A stretch of 64,000 nt of DNA from Pyrenophora tritici-repentis (taxonomy: Eukaryota > Ascomycota > Dothideomycetes > Pleosporales > Pleosporaceae), in contig NC_089394.1 in the NCBI RefSeq assembly GCF_003171515.1, forward strand, positions 3,324,088-3,388,087, written 5' to 3'. Of the stretch, positions 23,801 to 36,110 are shown in pieces. Positions within the stretch are counted from its first letter, which is position 1. The number at the start of each line of letters is the position of its first letter. Made by a program: the position numbers and the translations under genes. The notes below the pieces were generated by a model. It did no database searches and was not told the origin of the DNA. It saw nothing but the letters and a program-made list of their open reading frames with translations.

Positions 23801-25634
23801 GACTGCCTACGGGAAACAAGGTCTTGACACTGGCTACGGCAAACAAGGTCTCGCGAGTGGTATCCTCCATCCGGAACACAGGATGTTGAAGGAGCCATGG
23901 GCAGCCGCCTTTATGGCAGGCACCAAGGCAGGAAACGTTCAAAACTTGGCAGGAGAGCGACTGGACAAGGCAAAGCTTGAGCGTATAATGCGAAACGGCA
24001 AGAAGCCTCATCGCAGCCAGCTGCCACCGCCTCCCCAAGCGAACGGCCTGCGAGAGGATCACGAGTTGTTCCATTTTTTCAAAGAGGCTGAGATTACACA
24101 TCTCCATAGCCACAAGGAAACCAGATCCTGGTCAGAGGTCCCGGCGAAGACGGCTCGGAAGACCGACCAGCAGGTACTGGACTCAATGTGGGTATACACC
24201 TACAAATTTGACAAGCACCATCGATTCCAGAAGTGTAAGGCGCGATTGGTAGTGCGTGGAGACCAGCAACGAAATGTCACCGCACAAGAAACCTACGCTG
24301 CTACACTAGCCGGAAGATCGTTTCGGATGCTAGTGTCGATTGCGGCCCGGTTTGACCTAGAGCTGAAGCAATACGACGTATCGAACGCCTTCGTCAACGC
24401 AGATATTGATCGAACAGTGTACATGCGGATGCCCCCAGGATACAGGAAGCAGGGAACAATACTGCAACTAAACAAAGCGCTGTACGGCCTACGGATCTCG
24501 CCATTGCTCTGGCAAAGACACTTCACTGCCTTCCTCCTAGAAATCGGGTTCTCGCCAGTTCCCCACGAACCTTGCTGCATGATCCGAGACGGAGTGTTCA
24601 TCTTCTTTTATGTTGATGACATTATCCTTGCCTCTTCGAAACGGCACGCGGAAGTAGCTCAGAAAGTGGAAGAGGAACTGAAACAGCGATACAACCTGAC
24701 CGGAGGAAAGGATTTGCAGTGGTTTTTAGGAGTAGAAGTTATACGGGACCGAGAGAAGCGAAAGATCTGGCTGTCACAGAAAGCTTATGTTGAGAAGATT
24801 GCACGGCTGGCAACGAACAAGGACCAACGACACAACACACCAATGGCTAGAGTCGAACTAGTTGCACGTGAGGGTTTGGCGACTCCTGGAGAGATTAACT
24901 TGTATCAACGCAAGATTGGATCGTTACTCTTCGCCGCCGTCAACACCCGACCCGATGTCGCATTCCCAGTATCACGACTCGCCCGGTTCCTAACAAACCC
25001 TGGTCCACTACATCAAGAAGCCGCTGACCGAGTGCTATTGTACCTGGAGTCAACCAAGCTTCTATCCTTATCATTCGGAGGAGACGACCAATTGGTAGTA
25101 GCTAGCGATGCATCCTTTGCGGACAACACCGCGGATCGCAAGAGCTCCCAAGGGTACGTTATCAAGCTATTTGGAGGACTGATCGCATGGAGGGCGAACA
25201 AACAAGATACCGTCACGACATCTACGACCGAAGCAGAACTCCTCGCGCTATCGCAAGTGGCTAAGGAGTCCATGTTTGTGCGGATGCTGCTAGAGGAGCT
25301 TCGGGTAGAGTTGACGGAGAAGACAATTACGATACAGTGCGATAATACGCAGACGATCCGGCTGATCAACGAGGAGATCTCTCAGCTGACGACGAAACTC
25401 CGTCACGTGGACATCCACAATCACTGGCTGAGGCAAGAGGCAAAGCGAAAGTCTATCAGAGTCGTGTATGTACCGTCTGGCGAAATGCTCGCCGATGGTT
25501 TCACGAAGACCCTGCCTGCCAACAACTGGCCCCAGTTCTTGACGCAGGTCGGACTGGTTGAAGTGAAGGAACGAGACGTAGAGGAAGCAGATCCAGAGGA
25601 AATTCTAGAGAAGATGGAAAGTCTTGTTATATAG
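20844..25634 (+). pseudogene. Copia family 2 Gag-Pol polyprotein with three stops
   Basis: A single frame runs from ATG 20844 to TAG 25634, broken by TAG at about 20907, TGA at about 22041 and TGA at about 23283. Each is explainable as one C-to-T type transition (Trp or Arg codons). Domains are Gag with knuckle CKVCDQQHELKNC; protease YIMDSGTTIHVG; integrase zinc region (HKRLGHPG, CDACGISKSKR) and core (AIDFHDY, IETDNE, NGGAERSGG); reverse transcriptase with FYVDDIILAS near 24605; and RNase H (ASDASFADNTADRKS, TSTTEAELLALS). Distinct from the element at 15084, with only family-level motif similarity. No longer autonomous as given. Confidence 0.93.
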
Positions 25635-25700
25635 TCCGGTATGAATGTCGCAAAGACCACTCCAGCTCAGGCTGCCGAGGAGCGCCGAGCTGAGGGGGTG

Positions 25701-25889
25701 TGTCAGATTGAGGCGAGGTTTTGCTCCATGATCGAGCCGATGGTGGTTGGGGAAGGACATGAGACCCCCAAACCAGGGCTAGCGCCGGGACTTAGCACTG
25801 CCAAGCCCGAGGCGAGGCCACCTCCCACAGACAGAGCCGTAGACAGACACAGACAATACACTCTTGATCCCATCCATAAAAATCTGACA
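25701..25889 (+). repeat. 3' LTR of copia family 2
   Basis: 189 bp; differs from the 5' LTR at the fifth base, at one base near 25850, and by a 2-bp indel near 25861. Confidence 0.92.
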
Positions 25890-26757
25890 GGTGTATTAGA
25901 TTGTGGCTGTTCTAGTATTAGAACTACCTGGTAGTAGCTAGTGGGCTTCTTGTTTGGTTTCTTCCTTGCTGGTACGGTGGTCCATGTGCTGTTTTTGTTC
26001 TGGGCAGCAATGGTAGCGTACGAGGTTCTATTTTGCTGGATGTTTTGTTGGCTGTTTTGTTGGCTGTTTTGTTGGTTGTTTTGATTATTGCTTATTAGAT
26101 CCTGTTGAGTTTGGGTAGGTAGGTTGTTTGGAGTTGTAGCTGCGTTAACAGCCTTTTTGAGCGTTTTTGTAGCTTGTTGTGACGCTGTTGTAAGAGTTGC
26201 AGTATGGTAGGCTAGCTGAGCTGATAGTTTGTCGTTGATCTTATTTGTGACTCTTCCTGTTTCTGTGTAGTCTCTAAAGACGTCTAGGAGCTCTAGGATC
26301 TTGTTTTGGGAGATATGGGTTTGAGCCATTGTAGATGCTTGGAGGATTAGGTCTCTTGCCCAGTAGATAGCTTGTTCCGCATTTTTAGCAACTGGTTTAG
26401 CTGCATTATTATTTTGGAAGGGGTTCCTAGTTCTGTAGGCTATCTCGGGTGAGAAGTTGGCTTGTCGCTTGTTTAGTTGGATTGGGATCTCGAAGGAGAT
26501 CGGCTGGGTAGGTTGGTTGGTTGGTGTAGCTAGGGGGCTTTGTTCTCCCTCTAGCTCCATTTCATCAGCTATTTGGTAGTTTGGGTCTGGGCTGAAGGCT
26601 GGTATATAGACTTCGATAGTGTCGCTGTCTGGCGGCATCTTATTCTTGTTTGTAGTTTTCTTATGGGTGTTTCTCGAAATACCTTGAGCCACCTGGATCT
26701 GGTTGGCTTGGTGGCCAAGAACATCAACTCCTATAGTAATTTGTTAGTAAATCGATG
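25890..26757 (-). pseudogene. LINE ORF1 (Gag-like), 3' part missing
   Basis: Minus-strand reading starts about 26740 (GVDVLGHQANQIQ) with an ATG at 26692. It encodes a Gln/Asn-rich protein with a probable coiled-coil middle (NKILELLDVFRDY, TTASQQATKTLKKAVN) and repeated NQQNSQQN-like units near 26040-26080. Such ORF1 proteins bind LINE RNA. The downstream part, expected to carry the CCHC knuckle like that at 42684-42878, is absent because the copia 2 LTR begins at 25889. The beginning of the same LINE type recurs in opposite orientation at 29940-30060. Confidence 0.75.
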
Positions 26758-26868
26758 CAGCCACGCTTTCTAACACCCACAACGTATTTGAAGTTCATTG
26801 TTTGCTGCGATCGCCTCTACTGACTCGCGTTTTTGGTGTTGCAATTTTCTCGAGCCCATCTCATCGCG

Positions 26869-27850
26869 ATGCCAGGCACCGGCCACCGCTTGCAGCCCGC
26901 TGTTCTCCAGGCTATCCTCGACCGAATTGCTGCCTGCGAAAGTGATCGAGCCATCTCTAGAGCTACAGGTGCGAGCCGTAACACAGTAGCAAAGCTGAGG
27001 TTGAGCTTAGAGTTTTGGGGCGTGCCTTATCCGCCGCGCTGCGTTCGACTTGGGCGGCCATCTATACTCCGGCAAGCTCAGCGCGAAGGCCTTCAGGCAT
27101 ACCTCAATGGCTCACCGGGCGCATACATGGATGAGATGAGGGACTTCTTGTACGACGAGTACGACGTTAGGATAAGCCTTGCGAGCGTTTACCGAGAGCT
27201 AGAGAAGATGAGATGGTCTCGCAAGCTTGCAACAAAGCGGGCAAAGGAGCAGAGTGAGCCACTCCGCCGCCTCTATCTTGCCAGGATGGCGCAACACTAT
27301 AAGGCGGAGCAGATCGTTGCGTTGGACGAGAGCGCCTGCAATGAGCGTACGGGCGACCGCAAGTATGGCTGGTCTCCAATCGGGGAGCCGGTGGAGCTAT
27401 CACACAGCTTCAGGCGATCAGAACGGTGGTCGCTGCTGCCAGCCATGACGATAGATGGCTACATAAGCTATAAGATCTTTCAAGGCGCGATTACATCTGA
27501 GATCCTAGAAGACTTCTTAGAGTTTCAAGTGCTGCCGTTCTGCAATCCTCACCCAGGGCCAGCCTCAGTAATCGTGCTTGATAACGCCTCCATCCATCGA
27601 TCAGAGCGTGTACGGGTGCTTTGCCAAAGTGCTGGAGTACTCCTTGAGTATCTGCCGCCATACTCACCAGATTTCAACCCCATCGAGAAGAGCTTTAAGC
27701 AGCTCAAGGGTGGATGAAAAGGAATTCAGCGCAAGCGGAGAACTTCATTGACTTTGGGGTCTTTCTTGAGTATGCAGCGCAGCTGGTGTGCTGTAATATT
27801 AACTGCAGAAGCTGGTTCCATAGGTGTGGCTATCCCTATTAATTGTGCTT
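26869..27850 (+). pseudogene. Tc1/mariner-superfamily DD34E transposase, late frameshift
   Basis: ATG at 26869. An N-terminal helix-turn-helix (AISRATGASRNTVAKLR) is followed by a second DNA-binding segment. The catalytic triad is in VALDESACNER (about 27318), VLDNASIHRS (about 27580) and PDFNPIEKSF (about 27675), with 34 residues between the second Asp and the Glu. The frame ends at a TGA at 27715. A neighbouring frame continues with a plausible C-terminus to TAA 27848-27850, so one base appears extra or missing in the GGG near 27710. Otherwise nearly intact. Unlike the relic at 8883-10200, this one lacks the WTDET motif and belongs to another family. Confidence 0.85.
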
Positions 27851-28146
27851 TTAAATGGATGCCACAGTACGTTTCTATAGGTAGATGATACCATACAAAT
27901 GCGAACGATTACACCTTAATGCGCAACCCACAAAAGCGATTTAATAATTCTAAAAAAATAAGAGCTATTTCTATACATATAGAACTATCTTAGGAAGTTA
28001 ACCTGTTATAATCGCATAACGTTGTAGTGTTGTACATAGGGCTATCCAAATAGACTATTGTTGCAGCGCATTTGAAACGCCTGAAAAACCTCAACACTAT
28101 AGCGGGCACGGGCCGCTGTCACCAAAAACGCTCAGGCCACTAAGCT
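27851..28146. other. Gene-free spacer between transposase and unknown gene
   Basis: AT-rich, about 300 bases. No coding sequence, RNA gene or clear terminal repeat was recognised. It may hold 3' ends of both convergent genes. Confidence 0.4.
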
Positions 28147-29841
28147 TCAAGCATTCTCGCCATCATCCTCCACAACACTGCTAGACGGTTCAACCACCAA
28201 TTTCTTGCGCGCAATCTCTTCTCTTTTCTTACAACGTTCGACTCGTCTCCAGTTACGATCTGTGAGACCCTGGTACCCAGCTTGCCATTCTTTTGCAGTG
28301 TTTTGTAGCGTGAAAAACCAGCCAGGAGGCTGCTTGAAATGCTGCGTCCACAACTTCAAGATATCACCAGATGGCTGCATCAAGAGGTTGATATCCATAG
28401 CTCCGTCAATAACAAGAGTCTTATAAAGCTCGTTAATGTCCTCTCCAACTGTAGGAAATTTTAACTTAAGGTAGTTAAAGAAATTACTAGTATGCTCGTT
28501 AATCTCCTGCTCATGATCATATCGGATAGGCGCCCACTGAGATGCACTAGATACCTCAGCTCTTGTTATCGTTGGTGCAGCTGCCTGCAAGTTAGACTCC
28601 TGTTGAGGTTGCCTGTTCATCCGCTCAAGCTGTCCAACGATGAGCAGTTTTGTTAAGCTTTTGATATCATCGTCGCCATCTCCAGCCGCCCGCAACTTGC
28701 GCGTTTTCTCATGCACCCGCAGGTCCTTTGCTCTCAAAATTGCAAGCCGTACATCATCAGATGGCTCATCGTACGTTGCCCTTCTCGCTGTAATTGCTCT
28801 TGCCCACATGGAGATAATGTTGCCGTTGACAAAGAGGTGATCTTCGAAGCGCGCTGGCTGCCTCGCTGTTGGCGCCATCCAGCAGCAATAAGGATAGTTC
28901 TCGCAATGGGTATCTGTACAGCGCCATCTATCCCGGATAGCAATAGCATGCCCGCTACCTGCTTGTTCAGCTGCTATTACACCAGCAAGCCCCTCCTCTT
29001 GAATCACCGTTGCGGTGCGTCGACGAGGACCGTCGACAACCGTTGGCAACGGCTGCTGCTCCCCTGGAATTTCAGCCAAGATGAGCTCGAAATCGACGTT
29101 TACTGGCTCGCTGACATAGTTATCAACCTCTACAACAAGGCGCTGAAAGCTATTCCACGTTGCATCAACACCTCGCCGCAATCGCTTTATCGCGCGCTCG
29201 CGTTTGGCCTGCTTAGCTGGGTAAACAACAGTGCAAACAGATGAGATCTTCGCTCTTTTTGGCCGTAATTCTGCAACAACGTCATCTACCCACTGCCATA
29301 GGTCGTCGAAATGCAGCGAGTACAGCCGTACGCCGTGCTCGCTATCGGCAGCTTCAGGAATAAAGTGTTTCTCCATATCACCACCAAGGCAAGCCCTCCA
29401 CCTAACGCGCAGTACAGGATTAACCTCATCCTCTAGCGCTTGCGATGAGCGAGGCAGCCATGGAGTGCCTTCTTGACGTCGGTACGCTGGCTCTCCCTCA
29501 TCCTCAACACTACCGGCAGCGCCCTTAGCAGCGATCTCATCCTCATCCTCAGGCAGCGGATCGCCATCTCCATCCTCGAAAGTATCCTCATCCTCGCCAA
29601 CGATATCTTCAGCTTGCGCGGAGGCAGCTGTTTGGGTGGCTTGCAGCTCAGGCTCGGACAACGGGCTTTGACGGCGCGGCGGGGCAGTCGCTGGAGGCGA
29701 CGGCAGCGCCTCACGGCGGACACGTTTAGGCGTTAAATGGGTAGGATTTTGTCTAGTTGCTGGCGCTCTACGCTTCTGGGAGGACGGGTTAACGCCTTGA
29801 TCGAATGGCTGCTTCGGCTTACGCTGGCGCTTGGGCGGCAT
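28147..29841 (-). CDS. Uncharacterised protein, probably transposon-associated
   Basis: ATG at 29841; the frame is open slightly upstream but without ATG. The predicted protein of about 564 residues starts basic and proline-rich (PPKRQRKPKQPF, TPKRVRREALPSPP), which resembles a nuclear localisation signal. An acidic stretch follows (EDEDTFEDGDGDPLPEDEDE), then a globular region with Trp-rich blocks (LHFDDLWQWVDDVV) and a Cys/His group (CTDTHCENYPYCCW) that could bind zinc. The C-terminal half is lysine-rich and helical. No known domain was recognised. It converges on the DD34E transposase, and the two are enclosed by inverted LINE 5' pieces (26757 and 29940). It may be an accessory gene of a transposon or a host gene; no introns needed. 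Confidence 0.6.
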   Translation of the reverse strand: MPPKRQRKPKQPFDQGVNPSSQKRRAPATRQNPTHLTPKRVRREALPSPPATAPPRRQSPLSEPELQATQTAASAQAEDIVGEDEDTFEDGDGDPLPEDEDEIAAKGAAGSVEDEGEPAYRRQEGTPWLPRSSQALEDEVNPVLRVRWRACLGGDMEKHFIPEAADSEHGVRLYSLHFDDLWQWVDDVVAELRPKRAKISSVCTVVYPAKQAKRERAIKRLRRGVDATWNSFQRLVVEVDNYVSEPVNVDFELILAEIPGEQQPLPTVVDGPRRRTATVIQEEGLAGVIAAEQAGSGHAIAIRDRWRCTDTHCENYPYCCWMAPTARQPARFEDHLFVNGNIISMWARAITARRATYDEPSDDVRLAILRAKDLRVHEKTRKLRAAGDGDDDIKSLTKLLIVGQLERMNRQPQQESNLQAAAPTITRAEVSSASQWAPIRYDHEQEINEHTSNFFNYLKLKFPTVGEDINELYKTLVIDGAMDINLLMQPSGDILKLWTQHFKQPPGWFFTLQNTAKEWQAGYQGLTDRNWRRVERCKKREEIARKKLVVEPSSSVVEDDGENA

Positions 29842-29939
29842 CCCAACAGCAGCTAGATTGAGCTCGCAACAAGCTCCACACAAACAAAACGCTATACACG
29901 AACGATTTAGAGTACAGGACTAGCTTCATGGGCTTCTGG

Positions 29940-30060
29940 AGGTGGGAAACGGCTGCTGCATTAATTTACTAACAAATTACTATGGGAGTTGATGTTCTTG
30001 GGCACCAAGCTAACCAGATCCAGGCGGCTCAAGGTATTTCGAAAACCACAATATCGATAG
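29940..30060 (+). repeat. LINE 5' end fragment, plus orientation
   Basis: Inverted copy of 26640-26757 (shared ACTAACAAATTACTAT and TTGATGTTCTTGG). It covers the 5' leader and the first codons of LINE ORF1 (GVDVLGHQANQIQAAQGIS), then diverges after about 30050. The following 30061-30436 has no gene; 30348-30430 is a repeat shared with 34117-34216. Confidence 0.75.
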
Positions 30061-30436
30061 GCAGTGGGCCGTGCGTTTTTGTTTTTCAGGACTCGGACGC
30101 GTCGCGTTCAGGATGTTTTGACTCCTTGTCTCTCCACAACCACGCGGCTGCACGGCTTGGGAGTAGTTGGAATATGTTTCTTTTGATGGGTTTAGTCGGT
30201 TTCTGATGGAGTTTTACGTGTTCTGAAAAACTCGGAGTTGGTGTTGTGTGTACTTAACAAGATTGTTACCTGTTGGTCTATAGCAATATAGATTAATAGT
30301 TGTCGAGCCTGTTGCCTCCCTTCTACCAAGCACGCCACTCCACTGTCTCGCCAGACAAATTTCACGTAACACTAACGTAAAGCTTACAGGCCTTAGTGCG
30401 GACCCGGATAGAGAAGTATAGAGCCCGAACCCCGTG

Positions 30437-30573
30437 TAACACCGCCCCTGTACAACGAGAAACCCGGTAAACCAAGAACAACCAATGGAACTGTAGGGAT
30501 GACGAGTTTTGCAACAAGGTGGTGTGTTTCATTGGCTCTTCTCGGCCCACAGGGTTTCTCATTGCACAGGGAT
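30437..30573. mobile_element. Diverged MITE split by a hAT insertion
   Basis: The left end TAACACCGCCCCTGTACAAC with the following GAGAAACCC is mirrored by GGGTTTCTCATTGCACAGGG at 30552-30571. The element's last bases continue after the hAT element at 33719-33726, ending GGACATTA. With the insertion removed it would be about 145 bp, palindrome-like, with TA at both ends. It is related in layout and sequence to the MITEs at 33950, 37922 and 42273. Confidence 0.7.
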
Positions 30574-33500
30574 CATAGATTTTGATTCCTGAATTATTCA
30601 AATCAAACACCCGGAATCAGAGTCAAATCAGGCCGAGTCAGCACGAATCAGAGTCAAATCAGAGTCAAATCAGAGTCAAATCAGAGTTAGGTGTTGTTGG
30701 TGTTTTTGTATAGTTATACTGCAAATAGGGTCCTTAGAGCCTCACTGTCCCTCACTGTCGCTCCCATAATTACTGTCAATGTAGTCATTTGGCAGTCTAT
30801 AAGCGACACCACGGTGTGACCAGTCCTTTAACAGCTCCGAGCATCTAATTGTGTTAGCACTCAACTGAGATCTCTCCCACGACGTTGTCCTTCTCGCCTT
30901 GCTAAATGTTCGCTCCGACTCAGCGCTCATTGCAAAGGCAGAGAGCACGTCAATAGCGAGTTGTGACAGGGCAGGGAAGGTTTGTCGTTGTGTCGGCTGG
31001 GCCCACCACTTAATAACCGTCATTTGTCTCCCTTCCAGGGTTGGCAGTCGACTCGGAGGGGCGTAGATGAAGGCTTTAAAGTTGTCCTCACTGTCTGCAA
31101 CAACGGCTGATTGTCGTTGCCACTGATCAAAGGCTGACAACTCGGCTGCGGAGGTGTCTTGATCCCTTAGGCTGCTGGACAGGGTAGGCTCAAGCCGATC
31201 ACGGTACATATGCCATAAGGCCTCTGCCCGTTGCAGACCTAATTTCAACCACTTCTTCTTCTCTGTTGTATTCCATTGATTCTGTAGCCATTTGTAACGA
31301 CGCTCTGGGTGCAGGAGGGCAGCTGTAATGTAGGCACCACTCTCATCAATAAGCGCGTAGTACTTGCTAAAGAGAAACCAGGCCGTGTTCAGTGGGGCGA
31401 GCAGAGTCTTGTGCTTAGAATGGTGCCTCTGTTGTTCTTCGAAGTGGTTAATTAGGAATTCCATGGATGGTTGGAAACAGTCAAGGGTTGCTTGATATCC
31501 CTCTGCCTTAAGAGTTACCTCCTTAAAAGGAAGAAGGAAGTTATGGACATGTTCTAAGAGTGTCCATTCGTCGTCTGTAAGCACAACTAACTCCAGAGCA
31601 TCAGGATATCTTGTATACAACGCATTGAGAATAGGCCTTGTTCTGAAGGCCTCTTCAATCATAAGAAGCCAACCATTCCACCGTGTCTCGCCTGGGATCT
31701 TAGGGATAGTTGCTGGGCACTCTGGGAACCCTTTCGCCAGTGTCTTAAAGGTAGACTCCGCAACAATCAATTCAATCCGGTCACTCTCCTAGACCCACTT
31801 ACCTATCTAGGTAGGGCTTAAACTCCTATAGGTAACTACTAGGCTTAAAGCGGTAATCAATCAATCCAATCTGAACCTTCTAGGACCCACTTAATTGATT
31901 GTTGCGGACTGTGCTTAAAGGCTTGATTAAACTTGTCGTCTCGCAGAATAACTGCAAAACTGCGGAGTTTTGCGAGTGCAGGGTGCCTTACAAGGGCTGT
32001 CTTTGCAATGTTGTAGTTACTCCCACTGTAACTCTCCGTCCCGTCCCTGTCAGACTCCAATTGTGACAACCTTGCTCTTTCATATGCTAGTTCCGCTGCT
32101 TCCTCGTTGGTTGCGAACATAAAGGCCTGTGTAGCGAGGTTGATAATATGGCCAATGCAACGTAGTCTTCGTGTCTTCTCAGTCCAGTAGTTGATGCCTT
32201 CAACACGCGTGAAGGCCTCAATTGCACGGATAAGCGAGTCATTCACTCCTACATTGTCAGAGCTTATCCAGCCCAACCGTGTAGTAAGGTTGTACTTCTT
32301 GATAGTCTGTATAAGAAGTGTAGCCAAGTATGCCCCAGTTTTAGACTCTTCGCTATCAACGTTGACAAGGTCAAGAAGGAGTTGAATTAGCTGTCCATTT
32401 TGGTCAACAAACTGGACATTTACCGCCTGGAAGTGCTTATGCCCGTGCATCGTCTTCCACGTGTCAGTGCTGATGTGGAAGCAGCTGATTGTATCGTCGC
32501 AGAGATACCGAATAACCTCCTCTTGTTGAGCGCGGAAGTTCCGGACAATGCGTGAGGACAGTGAGCTACTGGAGCGAAGTAATACATGCTCAGCCTCGGG
32601 GTTGACAGCTATAATCAACGCTTTGAATTCGTCAGAGACCACTGATTTGTGCGATATACTGCACGCTGTCACGAAGCGGGCGAGGGCGTTGCGGAACGGC
32701 TGCTTTTGAGCAGCATTGCGGAGGACTGTGACGGTTTGATTGTGACTAGATTCAGCATGCTTTGTAGCCATATTATGAAGGCCTTGTTGCAGGTTGTTGG
32801 CTTGTGCAATCGTCGAGGGTGTAGCTGAGAATCTGCCCACAAAGATGGCATGTTTTCGGAGGTGACGAGCCGCATTGCTTGATGGGCCCTTCCAGTTACA
32901 ATTGCCCTCTGCGCAGTAGAAGATTTGATGGCCATGATCATCCCTCTCAGCCTCGTAGGGTAGCCGTGCTCTTGCGTGCTTCCAAACTGACTTGTCCTTC
33001 TGCCCGAGGCCTCTGTGAGGTGTACTGCTGCCTCTCTTCCTCTTGAGAAACTGTGCCCCAGTCTCCGTCGCAGGAATAACTGGCGAAGGCGTCGGAGGTG
33101 CAGATGATTGGGACTGGCTGTCGGCATCGTTGAGGAAGGAGGCAATCCTCTCATTGATATCAATCAGGCTGGTATTGTCGGTGTCCTCTGCAGTTCCTGA
33201 CTCGTCCAGCGGTGCGATTGACGCATTATCATATATATCATCCTCATCAGGGACAGCGAATGTCTGGGTTACGCGGCTTCTTCTAGGACGATTGGCCATA
33301 GTAGAAGCCTGGAAGGTGGGTTGTCAAGCGGAATAGCTTAGGAGGAATCATGTCGATTGGTCTATCTATCGCGAGCGGCAGCCTATATGAGGCTTCCTGG
33401 CTAAGAGCAAACAGATAGACAAAGATCAGATAGAACAAAGATAGGATAAAACGATAGGGCAAACAGCAATCAGCTGTACAGACCGGAAACTTCCCGGCTC

Positions 33501-33710
33501 CTTATCAGAGCTCTGGCTGACATAGGTTAGTAGGTTAGATGAGGGTGTGTATACAGCTGAGAGACCGAGTTCTTGAGGATTAGGTATAGCCGAAGTTGAG
33601 CCGGCTGATTCAATTGATTCAGAGTCAAATCAAAAGGTCATGAATCTGAGTCAAATCAATCAAATCAAATCAGATTTGATTTGATTATGAATCAGGAATC
33701 AAAATCTATG
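30574..33710 (-). mobile_element. hAT DNA transposon with 8-bp target duplication
   Basis: Ends CATAGATTTTGATTCC and GGAATCAAAATCTATG are inverted repeats, bounded on both sides by the identical 8-mer ACAGGGAT (30566-30573 and 33711-33718). Subterminal regions are full of GAGTCAAATCA-type repeats, likely transposase binding sites. The element is 3137 bp and carries one transposase gene on the minus strand. Confidence 0.93.
30742..33299 (-). pseudogene. hAT transposase in two frames
   Basis: ATG at 33299. The first part (to 31857) has an acidic N-terminus, a BED-type zinc finger (FYCAEGNCNWKG with a following RHLRKHA) and the RNase-H-like core start (FHISTDTWKTMHGHKHF, GWISSDNVGVNDSL, RCIGHIINLATQAF). 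The second part (31770 to 30742) carries the rest of the core (GETRWNGWLLMI) and the C-terminal hAT dimerisation region (LSQLAIDVLSAFAMSAESERTFSKA). Between them, 31771-31856 contains stops. A motif of about 35 bp is repeated at about 31765-31800 and 31857-31893, so a small tandem duplication, rather than a clear intron, may have split the gene. Confidence 0.88.
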
Positions 33711-33949
33711 ACAGGGATGGACATTACCTCCTGAGCCTTGTTTCTACCGGATGTCATGAAGCTCCCTGCTGTACATAAACGAGGTTTTATAGCAGCGATG
33801 CAACGTGAGATCTCTGATATCAAGCACAAGGACACCTGAATAGCATTAAAGATGATTAAAGTTGGTAGGGTGGGCGCCTCGCTTGTGTGGGTGACTCGCT
33901 TGTAAAACACGTTAACTATTTAATGTTTGTCGAACTCTGTTATTCTCTC

Positions 33950-34094
33950 TAAAGTCTGTCCCTATGTGACGAAAAACCCTGTGTGCCGAGAACGACCAAC
34001 CGGATCGCAAAGATGACACACTTCTCTTGGACCCTCGTAATCCGATTGGTCATTTTCGGCACACAGGTTTTTCGTCACATAAGGACGGACTTTA
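33950..34094. mobile_element. Palindromic MITE, copy 1
   Basis: 145 bp. The terminal inverted repeats of about 55 bp start TAAAGTCTGTCCCTATGTGA and continue through CGAAAAACC; the whole element nearly folds on itself. TA at both ends fits a TA target duplication (Tc1/mariner-type non-autonomous element). Very similar to 42273-42415 and similar to 37922-38067. Confidence 0.92.
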
Positions 34095-34116
34095 AAGCAC
34101 ATCACGCCACCGAATC

Positions 34117-34216
34117 GCCAGACAACTTTCACGGAACACTAACGTAAAGCTCACCGGCCTTAATGTGGGATCCGGCAAGAGAAGTAAGTATAAATAGATC
34201 CAAACCCCGTATAACC
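34117..34216 (+). repeat. Short dispersed repeat shared with 30348-30440
   Basis: Both copies contain CGCCAGACAA, ACTAACGTAAAGCT and GGCCTTA in order. Both lie next to MITEs. The rest of 34095-34404 shows no gene and contains another fragment beginning like the MITE (AGTCTGTCCCTAT near 34280). Confidence 0.6.
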
Positions 34217-34404
34217 TAGGGCAGAAACACTTCGGCTGAATTATGATTGGCAGACGAAACTTTTGAAAGGCACCTCTGTGAAGTCTGTCCCTATTTACTC
34301 ACATCTAGGAATCTCCACTGCGTAGGTATAACGTGCTTGAACGATATTGGTGGTTCGCTGCGGGGGTATTCGACCCACAGAGACGGACGTTAGCTATCTC
34401 GTCC

Positions 34405-35834
<1,430 letters not shown>

Positions 35835-36072
35835 TGTCAGAATATGGGCATATTTTGGGTGGTGGACAAAATCTGGGTGTTCGGAGCACCCAGATTCTGT
35901 GGATCAGTTAAAATTAGTCAGCGCGCACGATCCACCGCGATCCAACTGATCGAACTGCGTTGGATCAGAAACAACACAATACGACACCACATCAGACCAG
36001 AATAATACAATTAATCCCTATCATATTATTAGATTATTATCCCCGTCTTTGATAACCCATCACAATCTGACA
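35835..36072. mobile_element. Solo LTR with 5-bp target duplication
   Basis: 238 bp beginning TGTCAGAATATGGG and ending CACAATCTGACA, so TG...CA with an inverted repeat TGTCAGA/TCTGACA. The same 5-mer ACAGT flanks it on both sides (35830-35834 and 36073-36077). It contains an internal hairpin (ATCTGGGTGTTCGGAGCACC...). No internal retroelement sequence, so LTR-LTR recombination probably removed it. Placed in the divergent promoter between methyltransferase and aminotransferase. Confidence 0.88.
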
Positions 36073-36110
36073 ACAGTACACGGCAGTTCTTGATGGTTTG
36101 ACCGGGACCA

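Larger units (their letters stand above)
20518..25889 (+). mobile_element. Second Ty1/copia family, nonsense-mutated
   Basis: LTRs are 20518-20704 (187 bp) and 25701-25889 (189 bp). They start TGTC(A/C)GATTGAGG and end AAAATCTGACA and differ at two bases plus a 2-bp indel. A purine tract (GCTGAGGGGGTG) precedes the 3' LTR. The flanking 5-mers (CCTTT and GGTGT) do not match, so no target duplication is present. The left flank is a LINE 3' end and the right flank a LINE ORF1, both in minus orientation. Confidence 0.93.
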
